Assembly (NCBI GenBank): GCA_025350175.1
Contig: JANXYF010000205.1
Span: forward strand, 1-10,653
DNA length: 10,653 bases
DNA from: Nitrosopumilales archaeon
GTDB taxonomy: Archaea; Thermoproteota; Nitrososphaeria; Nitrososphaerales; Nitrosopumilaceae
Reading direction: 5' to 3'
In this document: in pieces, positions 1 to 6,608 of the stretch
How the letters are laid out: the number at the start of each line of letters is the position of its first letter
How positions within the stretch are numbered: position 1 is the stretch's first letter
The notes under the pieces: generated by a model
Database searches by the model: none
The model's input: only the letters and a program-made list of their open reading frames with translations
Told to the model about the DNA's origin: nothing
Translations under genes and position numbers: made by a program

Positions 1-742
1 TTTTGATTGTTATCACTTCATCAAATCTCGCGGTTTTAATTACCTGTGCATCCATGATGATACTTGAATCATGATTACTTATGATCTCGACTTTTTCATC
101 AGGTACCACAATTGATGGCAATTTGTTGACAGGGGCAACCGGTGTTATGATAAGTACATTGAGGCTCTCATGAAGTATCGGTCCTCCAAGAGAGTAGGAA
201 TGACCTGTAGAACCACTTGGGGTTGCCACTATTACACCATCCATTTTTTGTGTTACTGTATCACTTTGAAATTTAATTTCAAATAATGATGTCTTTGTCA
301 AATTGACTCTGTTGATATAGATCTCATTTAATGCTGGCGGAAAATCCTGTCCTCCACAAGAGGCAACTACTCTGATTCTTCTATCAAAAAAAATCTTGTC
401 TGAGATAATTTGGTCAATGGCCGAATCGATTTGGGGTAATGTTATTTCTGACAATATTCCTCTGTTTCCTCCGACATTTATTGCAAGATTTGGAACCTCA
501 TTTTCCAAATATCTAAAAGTTCGAAGCGTGGTTCCATCACCTCCTAAAGTGATGGTCAAATCTAATTTTGTAGTCTTGAGATCTTCTAAATCATTGACTT
601 TTTTTGCACCGTCAACTTCTGCTGGAGAAACAATGTATACCTTAATTTTTTTTGCAAGTAGTTTCTTGGCTACTTTCTTCACGGCATCTTCTGATTCCTT
701 TGAACCGAATTTGCTTACTATAGCCACATTATGAAGTTCCAA
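1..742 (-). CDS. NAD kinase (ATP/polyphosphate-NAD kinase), 3' end outside window
   Basis: This gene phosphorylates NAD+ to NADP+ in the cytoplasm. My reading of the minus strand gives 247 residues before the window edge, so roughly the last 30 residues of a normal NAD kinase are missing. Visible motifs are the GGDGT nucleotide-binding loop at residues 67-71 (Asp69 catalytic), NVGGNRGIL at 89-97 matching the usual N-x-G-x-x-G-x-L segment, the Asn-Glu pair at 139-140 that contacts NAD, and the second glycine-rich motif ATPSGSTGHSYS at 173-184, followed by GGPI. The TTG at 742 is preceded directly by an in-frame TAA. A TATA box sits 28 bp upstream, which favours TTG as a leaderless start; the GTG at 727 is the alternative. 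It is divergent from the sulfurtransferase gene. The identification is firm, the start moderately so. Confidence 0.93.
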   Translation of the reverse strand, partial: MELHNVAIVSKFGSKESEDAVKKVAKKLLAKKIKVYIVSPAEVDGAKKVNDLEDLKTTKLDLTITLGGDGTTLRTFRYLENEVPNLAINVGGNRGILSEITLPQIDSAIDQIISDKIFFDRRIRVVASCGGQDFPPALNEIYINRVNLTKTSLFEIKFQSDTVTQKMDGVIVATPSGSTGHSYSLGGPILHESLNVLIITPVAPVNKLPSIVVPDEKVEIISNHDSSIIMDAQVIKTARFDEVITIK

Positions 743-766
743 TTAATACTACTATTCTAATTTCAC

Positions 767-773
767 TTAAAAA
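767..773 (-). promoter_or_regulatory. TATA box for NAD kinase
   Basis: Read on the minus strand this is TTTTTAA, centred 28 bp upstream of the TTG start at 742. That spacing places the transcription start at or next to the start codon, as expected for a leaderless archaeal mRNA. No ribosome binding site is visible. Confidence 0.6.
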
Positions 774-785
774 GCATCTGATGAG

Positions 786-796
786 TATAAAATATT
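786..796 (+). promoter_or_regulatory. TATA box for sulfurtransferase gene
   Basis: The run TATAAAATATT is the best TATA match in the divergent intergenic region. Its centre lies about 40 bp before the ATG at 831, which predicts a short untranslated leader of about 10-15 nt rather than a strictly leaderless transcript. A second AT-rich run, TTATAATA at 815-822, is too close to the ATG to be the TATA box of a leaderless transcript. Confidence 0.45.
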
Positions 797-830
797 AAGA
801 ACCCTATGAGTTCATTATAATACCATAGAA

Positions 831-1673
831 ATGAATTATTCATACCAAGTTTTAGTAGATACCGAAACAGTTGCAAATAATCTTAACAACAAATCGTTTA
901 AAGTCATAGAAGTTGATTATGATCCTGAAAATGCCTATCGACAAGGCCATCTACCAGGAGCCAGTTTAATCTGGTGGAAACGAGACATTAATGATCCTAT
1001 CACACGCGACATCATAAGCAAATCTCAGTTTGAAGATCTTTTATCAAGAAACGGGGTAATTGCACAATCTGAAGTTATTTTGTATGGTGACTTTAACAAT
1101 TGGTTTGCCGCCTTTGTATTTTGGATATTCAAGTATTATGGACATGAAAAAGTACAGATAATGAACGGTGGAAGGAAAAAGTGGGAGATTGAAAATAGAT
1201 CTTACACAAAGGATGAACCACAAATACCAAGAACTAACTATGTTGCACAACCACCAAATGAAGGATTGCGTGCATATCTATTTGATGTAAAACGGGCTCT
1301 TGAAAAGAGTGATACAGTTCTAGTCGATGTGCGTTCTCCAAAAGAATTTTCTGGAGAGGTAACTGCTCCTGCAGAATATCCTATGGAGCATGCTCAGAGA
1401 GGTGGTCATATTCCAAATGCAAATAATATTCCTTGGGCAACTGCCGTAAATGATACGGATGGTACCTTCAAGTCAGTTGAAGAACTTAGGAAAATTTATG
1501 AAACAAAAGGTGTGACACCTGATAAAGACGTCATATGTTATTGTAGAATCGGGGAGAGATCTTCGCATACTTGGTTTGTACTGAAATATTTACTTGGATA
1601 TCCTCAAGTTAGAAATTATGATGGTTCTTGGACTGAATGGGGTAATATGATTGGAAATCCAATCGAAAAATAA
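831..1673 (+). CDS. Two-domain rhodanese sulfurtransferase (thiosulfate or 3-mercaptopyruvate type)
   Basis: The 280-residue product has the length and layout of tandem rhodanese enzymes, which move a sulfane sulfur from thiosulfate or 3-mercaptopyruvate to a thiol or cyanide through a cysteine persulfide. The N-terminal domain (about 8-125) has the GHLPGA motif at 39-44 but carries Asp87 in YGDFNN where an active rhodanese has cysteine, so it is the usual catalytically silent domain. The C-terminal domain (about 150-278) has LVDVRSPKEFSGE, the GGHIPNANNIPW motif at 191-202 and the active loop CRIGERSS with Cys238 as nucleophile. The loop CRxGER resembles actinobacterial CysA-type thiosulfate sulfurtransferases more than the CGSGVTA loop of mercaptopyruvate enzymes, so thiosulfate is the better guess. 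It is cytoplasmic; no signal peptide is seen. Its 3' end overlaps the next gene by 23 nt. Confidence 0.92.
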   Translation: MNYSYQVLVDTETVANNLNNKSFKVIEVDYDPENAYRQGHLPGASLIWWKRDINDPITRDIISKSQFEDLLSRNGVIAQSEVILYGDFNNWFAAFVFWIFKYYGHEKVQIMNGGRKKWEIENRSYTKDEPQIPRTNYVAQPPNEGLRAYLFDVKRALEKSDTVLVDVRSPKEFSGEVTAPAEYPMEHAQRGGHIPNANNIPWATAVNDTDGTFKSVEELRKIYETKGVTPDKDVICYCRIGERSSHTWFVLKYLLGYPQVRNYDGSWTEWGNMIGNPIEK

Positions 1674-1983
1674 CGAAACAGGTCAAGAACAGCCGATTCT
1701 AAAAAAAGGTATATTCTATGCCATACTTGATGGCGTCTCTGATATTATAATGGAGGATAAGACAAAACGCGGTCTTACAGTACAAGAAAGATCGATTGAC
1801 GAGAAATATGGAGTAAATTCTGATAAAGGAATGATCTATGATATGGATGGAATAGGCCATAAGGTAGGAATTCGTTGGTACTTTCCCAAAGACGAGTATG
1901 AGTTTGAAAAAGTACTTGAACATGCAACAGAGATGGAACAAAAATATCGTAAGATCCGAGAAGAGACTTGTCCTGATTATTAG
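1651..1983 (+). CDS. Conserved-looking hypothetical protein, 110 residues
   Basis: I do not recognise this protein. It is soluble and charged, with no membrane segment. It has a central KRGLTVQERSIDEKYGV region, then GIGHKVGIRWYFPKDEYEFEKVL and a helical, charged C-terminus ending in CPDY. The chosen start is a TTG at 1651, inside the last codons of the sulfurtransferase gene and in a different frame; the next in-frame ATG would remove the first 33 residues. A GGGG run at 1639-1642, eight bases before the TTG, could serve as a weak Shine-Dalgarno element, and the 23-nt overlap suggests translational coupling. A role linked to sulfur transfer is inferred only from this overlap. No terminator or promoter is evident between the two genes. 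Confidence 0.75.
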   Translation: MEIQSKNNETGQEQPILKKGIFYAILDGVSDIIMEDKTKRGLTVQERSIDEKYGVNSDKGMIYDMDGIGHKVGIRWYFPKDEYEFEKVLEHATEMEQKYRKIREETCPDY

Positions 1984-1989
1984 GAAGCA

Positions 1990-1997
1990 TTTTTAAA
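1990..1997 (+). promoter_or_regulatory. TATA box for ferredoxin-domain gene
   Basis: The sequence TTTTTAAA is centred 27 bp before the ATG at 2021. This is ideal spacing for a leaderless transcript and the clearest archaeal promoter in the window. Confidence 0.65.
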
Positions 1998-2020
1998 CTC
2001 TTTTTCCATATACAGACCAG

Positions 2021-2971
2021 ATGTCACTCCTGCTAAAGGATAAGGTGTACACAGTTCAATCAGCTACATCAAAAAGAGGAGTATATCCTTTACATAGTTA
2101 CAAACTCGGTCTTTATCGTCTTCCAGTAAAACTGGAAGATAACTATGAAATTGATTCTATAGTTAGCGGATTTAAGAAAGTTTTTGAAATGGATAAATTT
2201 GCTGACAGAGTTTATGCTACATATCGTTGGAAGGAAGAAAATTTGCCAGATCCAGACGATAGCGGATACAAGCAAATTGATCTTGAAGTGCAAGTTGAGA
2301 TAGTAACTGGAGAAGTTGTAGACATGATTTACCAAATATACCCAGTTGAAAAATATGGAGATGGACTTTGGGTTAAAGATTATAGAAAGAAAGCAGATGC
2401 AAATGCAAAAATGGTCATTGATACAATTTTGAGAAATAGTGTGCTTGCTGACAAAATGGTAGAGCATAATGTAAAAATTAAACAATTAACACCAGAACAA
2501 GCATTAAAAGAATTGGAAGAACTCACACCGCTGGCTCAGATTGTTCCAAATGCAAAACCAAAACCAAAGCCTGTCGCTCCTCAGCCGGGACAACAAGTTG
2601 CACAGGAAGAGCCTGTTGCTAATGAAGGAGCAAAACCAGGTCCAATAGATGTAGACTTTAAATCAAAGCTCAAGGTCGTTGAGACTTTTACTGCTCCATC
2701 AAGTCACAAGATAAAAGTATTCGGTCATCGAAAGGGTAACGAAATACTGGGAATATGGGGAGAATTTGTATCAGTTGATTATGATATATGTATAGGTGAT
2801 GGTGCATGCATTGATGCATGTCCAGTAAAAGTATTCGAATGGGCTGAATTTGCAGGACATCCAGCTTCTGATAAAAAACCCCTTATGGCGCGAGAACCCG
2901 ATTGCATATTTTGTTTAGCTTGTGAAAACGTATGTCCTGTTCAGGCAATAAAAATATCTAAGAAAGGCTAG
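2021..2971 (+). CDS. Fusion protein: unknown N-terminal domain plus Sulfolobus-type dicluster ferredoxin domain
   Basis: The last ~90 of 316 residues form a ferredoxin that should carry electrons in the cytoplasm. Cluster site I is C257-x2-D260-x2-C263-x3-C267-P, with Asp in place of the second cysteine, which in archaeal ferredoxins of this type goes with a [3Fe-4S] or Asp-ligated cluster. Cluster site II is a full C295-x2-C298-x2-C301-x3-C305-P, expected to hold [4Fe-4S]. The segments CIGDGACIDACPVKVFEW and GHPAS closely resemble Sulfolobus zinc-ferredoxin as I recall it. His229 may match one zinc ligand, but the position of another His is Trp246, so a zinc site is doubtful. Residues 1-170 form a soluble domain I do not recognise, joined by a Pro/Lys/Ala/Gln-rich linker (about 176-208). 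It has its own promoter. The electron partner is unknown; the ferredoxin call is strong. Confidence 0.9.
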   Translation: MSLLLKDKVYTVQSATSKRGVYPLHSYKLGLYRLPVKLEDNYEIDSIVSGFKKVFEMDKFADRVYATYRWKEENLPDPDDSGYKQIDLEVQVEIVTGEVVDMIYQIYPVEKYGDGLWVKDYRKKADANAKMVIDTILRNSVLADKMVEHNVKIKQLTPEQALKELEELTPLAQIVPNAKPKPKPVAPQPGQQVAQEEPVANEGAKPGPIDVDFKSKLKVVETFTAPSSHKIKVFGHRKGNEILGIWGEFVSVDYDICIGDGACIDACPVKVFEWAEFAGHPASDKKPLMAREPDCIFCLACENVCPVQAIKISKKG

Positions 2972-2992
2972 AAAAAATTTTTAGCGGTACGG

Positions 2993-3000
2993 CTATAAAG
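2993..3000 (+). promoter_or_regulatory. TATA box for glycosyltransferase gene
   Basis: CTATAAAG is centred about 27-28 bp before the ATG at 3024, which fits leaderless transcription. It lies in the 52-bp gap after the ferredoxin-domain gene, so the two genes are probably separate transcription units. Confidence 0.55.
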
Positions 3001-3023
3001 ACTTTAGAGTTGAAAAAATCCAA

Positions 3024-5042
3024 ATGCCTGTACATATCATTCCCAATACTTTAACACAATTTCTTTGGAATGTTTTCATTAGTATTGCAATGGTGATTAC
3101 TCTCTATACTTGTAATTTTTATTATTTAGTAGTAATTTCAAGACGTCAAAAAAAGAATAACTTTGTTGAACTAAAAGAAATTCCAACTGTTACAGTCCAA
3201 CTTCCAATATATAATGAAAAATATGTTGCTGCAAGATTAGTACATGCAGTATGTACCTTAGATTACCCTAAGGATAAGCTCTGCATTCAAGTGCTTGATG
3301 ATTCTACTGATGAGACATACGATCTACTTGAAAATCTAGTCTTAGATTATCAAAAGAAGGGATTTGATATCCATCACATCCAAAGGTCTGGCAGGAAAGG
3401 ATACAAGGCTGGTGCACTACTTAATGCAATGAAGAATACGAAGAGTGACTTTATTACCATTTTTGATGCTGATTTTATTCCACCAACTTGGTTTCTAAAA
3501 AAAGCCCTGACATATTTTTCTAAGCCAAACATAGGGTTAGTTCAATGTAGGTGGGGGCATATCAACGAAAACTACTCCCCTATCACAAAGGCTCAAGCAC
3601 TCAGTCTTGACTTTCATTTCTTAATTGAACAAAAAGCAAAAAGTAATTCTCATCTCTTTATGAGTTTTAATGGAACTGCAGGTATTTGGAGAAGGAAGTG
3701 CATTGAAGATTCTGGTGGTTGGCATACTGCTACACTAGTCGAAGATTTAGATCTTAGTTATAGAGCTCAAATGAAAGGTTGGAAATGTGTCTTTGTTCCT
3801 GACATTGTAGTAGATGCAGAACTTCCAGTACAAATGAACTCAGCAAAAAGGCAACAATTTCGATGGGCAAAGGGTTCTATCCAATGCGCCATCAAATTAC
3901 TTGGAGATGTCACAATTAAAAAAATCCCCCTTGATACAAAGATTCAGGCCTTTGTTCAACTTACAAGACATATTGTACATCCTCTAGTACTTGCACAATT
4001 TTTGATCTTGCCGATACTTTTAGCTTCAAAAATAAATCTCTACATAATAAGTGGATTACCTGCTTTAACCATTGTTGCATACTTGCTGATGGGACCTATT
4101 GCATACATCATGGTAATTCAAGGAATGTATGAAAAGAACTGGAGATCAAAGACACTTTCCTATCTGTATTTGATAATCTATTCTGCTGGGATGTCAGTTA
4201 ATAATACAGTTGCAGTCTTTGATGCATTTTTTGGGAGAAAGAATGAATTTTTACGTACACCAAAGTTTGGGATAGTAAAAAATGACGATGATTGGAGGGA
4301 CAAAGCATATGCTCTTCCATTTACAAAAACTACACTTCTTGAGATATTTTTTGGAGTATACGGAGTAGTGGGAATTTTTATTGCAGTTTTTTCTAATAAT
4401 CCTGTATTTGCTCCAATATTGGGTATTCAAGCAATTGGATTTTTCTACATTGCATATCTGAGCATATCTCATTCAACATTTAAAAAAGGCAAATCAAGGA
4501 GGAGAGTCGAAACAAAGGAAGAAAAAATGGCAAATAATTACTATAAAGCTGCATTGGCAGGAATAATTGGATTAATTGTAGTAGGTGTAGTCATGGCTTT
4601 TGAAGAATATGGTAGTACAATTTACCCACTTGATCAATCGAGAGGAATATTACTTAGGATTCAAGCTACTTCTGATCCACAATCTATTTCCAATGATCTT
4701 AAATCGGTTCAACAACTCTTGCCAAAATCAGGAAATCCTGTTTGGATATTTCCTACTCAAGATACTGACTTTGGGATGATGCAAAAAGATCTTAATACAA
4801 TGTTATCTACAGTAGACAAAATTTCAACCACCTCTCCTGATAGTGCTGCGTTTCATACTGGAATGCTTAACGTTCATTATCAGTCTTCAACGATAGTATT
4901 CAATTTACTTGATGCAACTCCGTACATGTACGCCAGTGTTTCAAACATGTTATTTGGCAGTATATGGGTTGCCGTCATAATTGGAATATTTGCTCTCTTG
5001 AAGAAAAAAAAGCAATCTTTTGAGGTTGCAGACGAAAATTAG
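3024..5042 (+). CDS. Membrane GT2 glycosyltransferase, cellulose-synthase/mannan-synthase-like, with C-terminal extension
   Basis: The 672-residue protein is a processive-type family 2 glycosyltransferase that should use a nucleotide sugar at the cytoplasmic face and elongate or export a polysaccharide or glycolipid. A membrane segment at about 13-38 comes first. The catalytic domain has VTVQLPIYNE (56-65), DDST near 92-95, the metal-binding Asp148-Ala-Asp150, the catalytic-base motif TLVEDLDLS with Asp241, and the acceptor motif QQFRW at 277-281. Membrane segments follow at about 318-335, 338-366, 377-393, 436-457 and 461-482. A basic loop (485-495) leads into an extension with a membrane helix at about 508-525, a likely extracytoplasmic domain at 527-640 and a last helix at about 643-659, then a KKKK tail. 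The extension is not part of the GT2 core I know. Sugar and product cannot be told from sequence. The stop codon overlaps the convergent gene. Confidence 0.93.
   Translation: MPVHIIPNTLTQFLWNVFISIAMVITLYTCNFYYLVVISRRQKKNNFVELKEIPTVTVQLPIYNEKYVAARLVHAVCTLDYPKDKLCIQVLDDSTDETYDLLENLVLDYQKKGFDIHHIQRSGRKGYKAGALLNAMKNTKSDFITIFDADFIPPTWFLKKALTYFSKPNIGLVQCRWGHINENYSPITKAQALSLDFHFLIEQKAKSNSHLFMSFNGTAGIWRRKCIEDSGGWHTATLVEDLDLSYRAQMKGWKCVFVPDIVVDAELPVQMNSAKRQQFRWAKGSIQCAIKLLGDVTIKKIPLDTKIQAFVQLTRHIVHPLVLAQFLILPILLASKINLYIISGLPALTIVAYLLMGPIAYIMVIQGMYEKNWRSKTLSYLYLIIYSAGMSVNNTVAVFDAFFGRKNEFLRTPKFGIVKNDDDWRDKAYALPFTKTTLLEIFFGVYGVVGIFIAVFSNNPVFAPILGIQAIGFFYIAYLSISHSTFKKGKSRRRVETKEEKMANNYYKAALAGIIGLIVVGVVMAFEEYGSTIYPLDQSRGILLRIQATSDPQSISNDLKSVQQLLPKSGNPVWIFPTQDTDFGMMQKDLNTMLSTVDKISTTSPDSAAFHTGMLNVHYQSSTIVFNLLDATPYMYASVSNMLFGSIWVAVIIGIFALLKKKKQSFEVADEN
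5004..5011 (-). terminator. T8 tract, possible minus-strand terminator inside the glycosyltransferase gene
   Basis: On the minus strand this is eight consecutive T residues, starting 28 bp beyond the stop codon of the coiled-coil gene. Archaeal RNA polymerase can terminate at T-rich tracts without a hairpin. On the plus strand the same bases encode lysines at the C-terminus of the glycosyltransferase. Confidence 0.35.
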
Positions 5043-6376
5043 GTAATATTCAATTCACGTCTTATTTCATCTACTGCTCGTATTCCAAAAAGATCACGAA
5101 CTTGTTCTATTCTAATTGCTTCTTTTACAATGTCTGAGCCAAGTTCTGTAATCAAAAGTCTGAATACATCTGTAAATCTTATCTCCCATCTATCTGTACA
5201 ATCAAAGATCTTTGATATACTCCACTGTTTTACTTCTAGGGGTAGTGGCATCTTTGTTTCTACCTCAATAGAGATACGGTCAAATAGATTTATCATGTCT
5301 TTAGTTTGGCTTACCATTTTCTCAATATCTTCTAATGTACCATATTTTGATTCAGAACGCATTCTGATATTTGATTGGAATTCTGATAAGCGAAGTAATC
5401 CCATGACTTCATGTGATGTATTCTGAGATGTCTTGTGAGTCACATGACGAATATCTTGCAACTGCTGTGAAATCTCATAGGTTTTCTTGTTAAACTCGGC
5501 AATTGATGATGAATTCCTGTTTAATAATTCTGCAAAATCTGATATCTTTCCATCTAGGTCTTTACTCTTGCCAAGAATATTTTCTTTAAAGTTGGTAAAT
5601 TCAGAATTTATGTTCCTAATATCCCCACTCAGTCCAGATAGCGAATCTGATTTCTTTATCAATGAATCAATCTCTATACCAATATTTCTCATCTGAGCAT
5701 TCAAACTTGAAATTGAATCTGTTTTTGCAATGATAGTGCTTATTTCACCTTTTAGGTTGGATATACTATCCTCCAGTCCTGACATTTTTTCAGTTTTTGA
5801 GGAGATCTCTTTTGTATTCTGTCTTACCTCTTCAATTTCTTTATGTAAATTAGACAATGATTCTTTATCACTTGCTACATTTTTGATATCCTCACGTATT
5901 TTCTCAGTTTTTTCTGATACATGCATTATCATTTTGGTGTTATTTCTAATAGAATCCATACTGTCAGCTACACTTTGCATTATCTTATTGGTATCTGGCA
6001 TGGATTCTTGTTTATCTCGAATTTTTTCTACATGATCATGAAGTCTATTTATCTGATTGTTGATCTTATCTATTAAATTAGAATGTGCCTTGACTTGACT
6101 CATCCCAGAAAACAGACGTTGCGTGTCTTCTTCTATTATGTTTATTTGTCTTGAATTTTTCTGAATTTGATCAAGTGCTGAATTTACTGAGGATATCATA
6201 TCCTTTAGAGAAATCAATATCTTCTGATTCTCAACAAATATTTTTGACATTGTCTTTACTTCGGTGGCTAAAGTTTTTGTAGCATCTGAGATTGAAGACA
6301 TTTTCTTGACAACATCATGTGTAGAATCTTTAGCTCTGGGTTTTGATTCTACTCGTTTTGATTTAGTCACTTCCAA
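5039..6376 (-). CDS. Long coiled-coil protein with 24-residue repeats
   Basis: I do not recognise the family. Of 445 residues, the first ~25 are basic and Ser-rich, and about 27-330 are almost entirely amphipathic helix with no proline apart from Pro127, as in a rod-like coiled coil. Between 153 and 272 five consecutive 24-residue units can be aligned, with a pattern of Leu at position 1 and S-K-T/S-D/E near positions 17-20. The C-terminal ~100 residues (about 345-445) look globular, with a WSISKIFDCTDRWEIRFTDVF segment and two final helices. No membrane helix or signal peptide is seen, so it is probably a cytoplasmic scaffold or a nucleoid- or cytoskeleton-related protein; that is inference. 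The listed start is a TTG at 6376, but the TATA box is centred only about 22 bp upstream, so the GTG at 6370 (28 bp) may be the true leaderless start. Confidence 0.85.
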   Translation of the reverse strand: MEVTKSKRVESKPRAKDSTHDVVKKMSSISDATKTLATEVKTMSKIFVENQKILISLKDMISSVNSALDQIQKNSRQINIIEEDTQRLFSGMSQVKAHSNLIDKINNQINRLHDHVEKIRDKQESMPDTNKIMQSVADSMDSIRNNTKMIMHVSEKTEKIREDIKNVASDKESLSNLHKEIEEVRQNTKEISSKTEKMSGLEDSISNLKGEISTIIAKTDSISSLNAQMRNIGIEIDSLIKKSDSLSGLSGDIRNINSEFTNFKENILGKSKDLDGKISDFAELLNRNSSSIAEFNKKTYEISQQLQDIRHVTHKTSQNTSHEVMGLLRLSEFQSNIRMRSESKYGTLEDIEKMVSQTKDMINLFDRISIEVETKMPLPLEVKQWSISKIFDCTDRWEIRFTDVFRLLITELGSDIVKEAIRIEQVRDLFGIRAVDEIRRELNIT

Positions 6377-6393
6377 TTAGAGTAATAACAACC

Positions 6394-6402
6394 GATAAAA
6401 AA
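6394..6402 (-). promoter_or_regulatory. TATA box for coiled-coil gene
   Basis: Read on the minus strand as TTTTTTATC, this is centred 22 bp from the TTG at 6376 and 28 bp from the in-frame GTG at 6370. The spacing is the main argument for the GTG start. Confidence 0.45.
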
Positions 6403-6426
6403 GTTAGGGTTGATTTTTTATAGTAC

Positions 6427-6432
6427 AAAAAA
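6427..6432 (-). terminator. T6 tract after zinc-finger microgene
   Basis: On the minus strand six consecutive T residues begin 13 bp after the stop codon of the 35-residue gene. This is the kind of T-rich signal that ends archaeal transcripts. No clear hairpin precedes it. Confidence 0.35.
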
Positions 6433-6444
6433 GGATTTTCAGGT

Positions 6445-6552
6445 TTAGTTGTTTACTAAATCTGGATCATGAAGACTTTCATGAAAAGTCTTTGCTACTA
6501 AACCATTTGCAGTTTCAAAGAACTGCTTTGGACAAAACTCGCAATCTAACAT
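6445..6552 (-). CDS. 35-residue C2H2-type zinc-finger microprotein
   Basis: The reading frame starts with ATG at 6552 and ends with TAA at 6445. The product begins MLDCEFCPKQFF, continues through ETANGLVAKTFHESLH and ends DPDLVNN. Cys4 and Cys7, Phe11, Leu18, His24 and His28 give C-x2-C-x16-H-x3-H, close to a classical C2H2 finger (normally x12 between the cysteine and histidine pairs), so it probably binds one zinc ion. Small single-finger proteins of this look occur in Thaumarchaeota as far as I recall. Support for a real gene comes from the four ordered ligands in so short a frame, a TATA-like box about 27 bp upstream and a T6 tract just after the stop. It may bind nucleic acid or protein; function is unknown. 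Confidence 0.65.
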   Translation of the reverse strand: MLDCEFCPKQFFETANGLVAKTFHESLHDPDLVNN

Positions 6553-6556
6553 GTAT

Positions 6557-6576
6557 TACGGTACTATACGGTACTA
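6557..6576. repeat. Tandem 10-bp direct repeat (TACGGTACTA twice)
   Basis: Two perfect head-to-tail copies of TACGGTACTA end 4 bp upstream of the microgene ATG and lie between its TATA box and its start codon. A period of 10 bp puts both copies on the same face of the helix. The position is typical of a repressor site, but no binding protein is known from this sequence. Confidence 0.7.
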
Positions 6577-6583
6577 TTAATAA
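6574..6583 (-). promoter_or_regulatory. TATA-like box for zinc-finger microgene
   Basis: On the minus strand TTATTAATAG is centred about 26-27 bp before the ATG at 6552, which fits a leaderless transcript. It is flanked by the direct repeat on one side and the inverted repeat at 6586-6605 on the other. Confidence 0.4.
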
Positions 6584-6585
6584 TA

Positions 6586-6605
6586 AGGTAACTTTACTAT
6601 TACCT
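6586..6605. repeat. Inverted repeat AGGTAA-8 nt-TTACCT
   Basis: Perfect 6-bp arms lie in the gap between the msrB stop codon and the microgene promoter. It could be a weak terminator hairpin for msrB or an operator beside the microgene TATA box. There is no T-tract of more than two bases directly after it on the minus strand, which weakens the terminator reading. Confidence 0.5.
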
Positions 6606-6608
6606 GAT

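Noticed and set aside
396..734. 112-residue open frame on the plus strand
   Set aside because: It is antisense to the NAD kinase gene, whose motifs are unmistakable, and its translation looks like a low-complexity Ser/Phe-rich shadow.
5130..6035. Three plus-strand open frames of 69-101 residues
   Set aside because: They lie opposite the coiled-coil gene and arise from its regular codon pattern; they are rich in Ser, Ile and Phe and have no promoter or motif.
6586..6605. Firm terminator call for msrB
   Set aside because: The stem is only 6 bp and AT-rich and is not followed by a T-run on the minus strand, so it is kept only as an inverted repeat.
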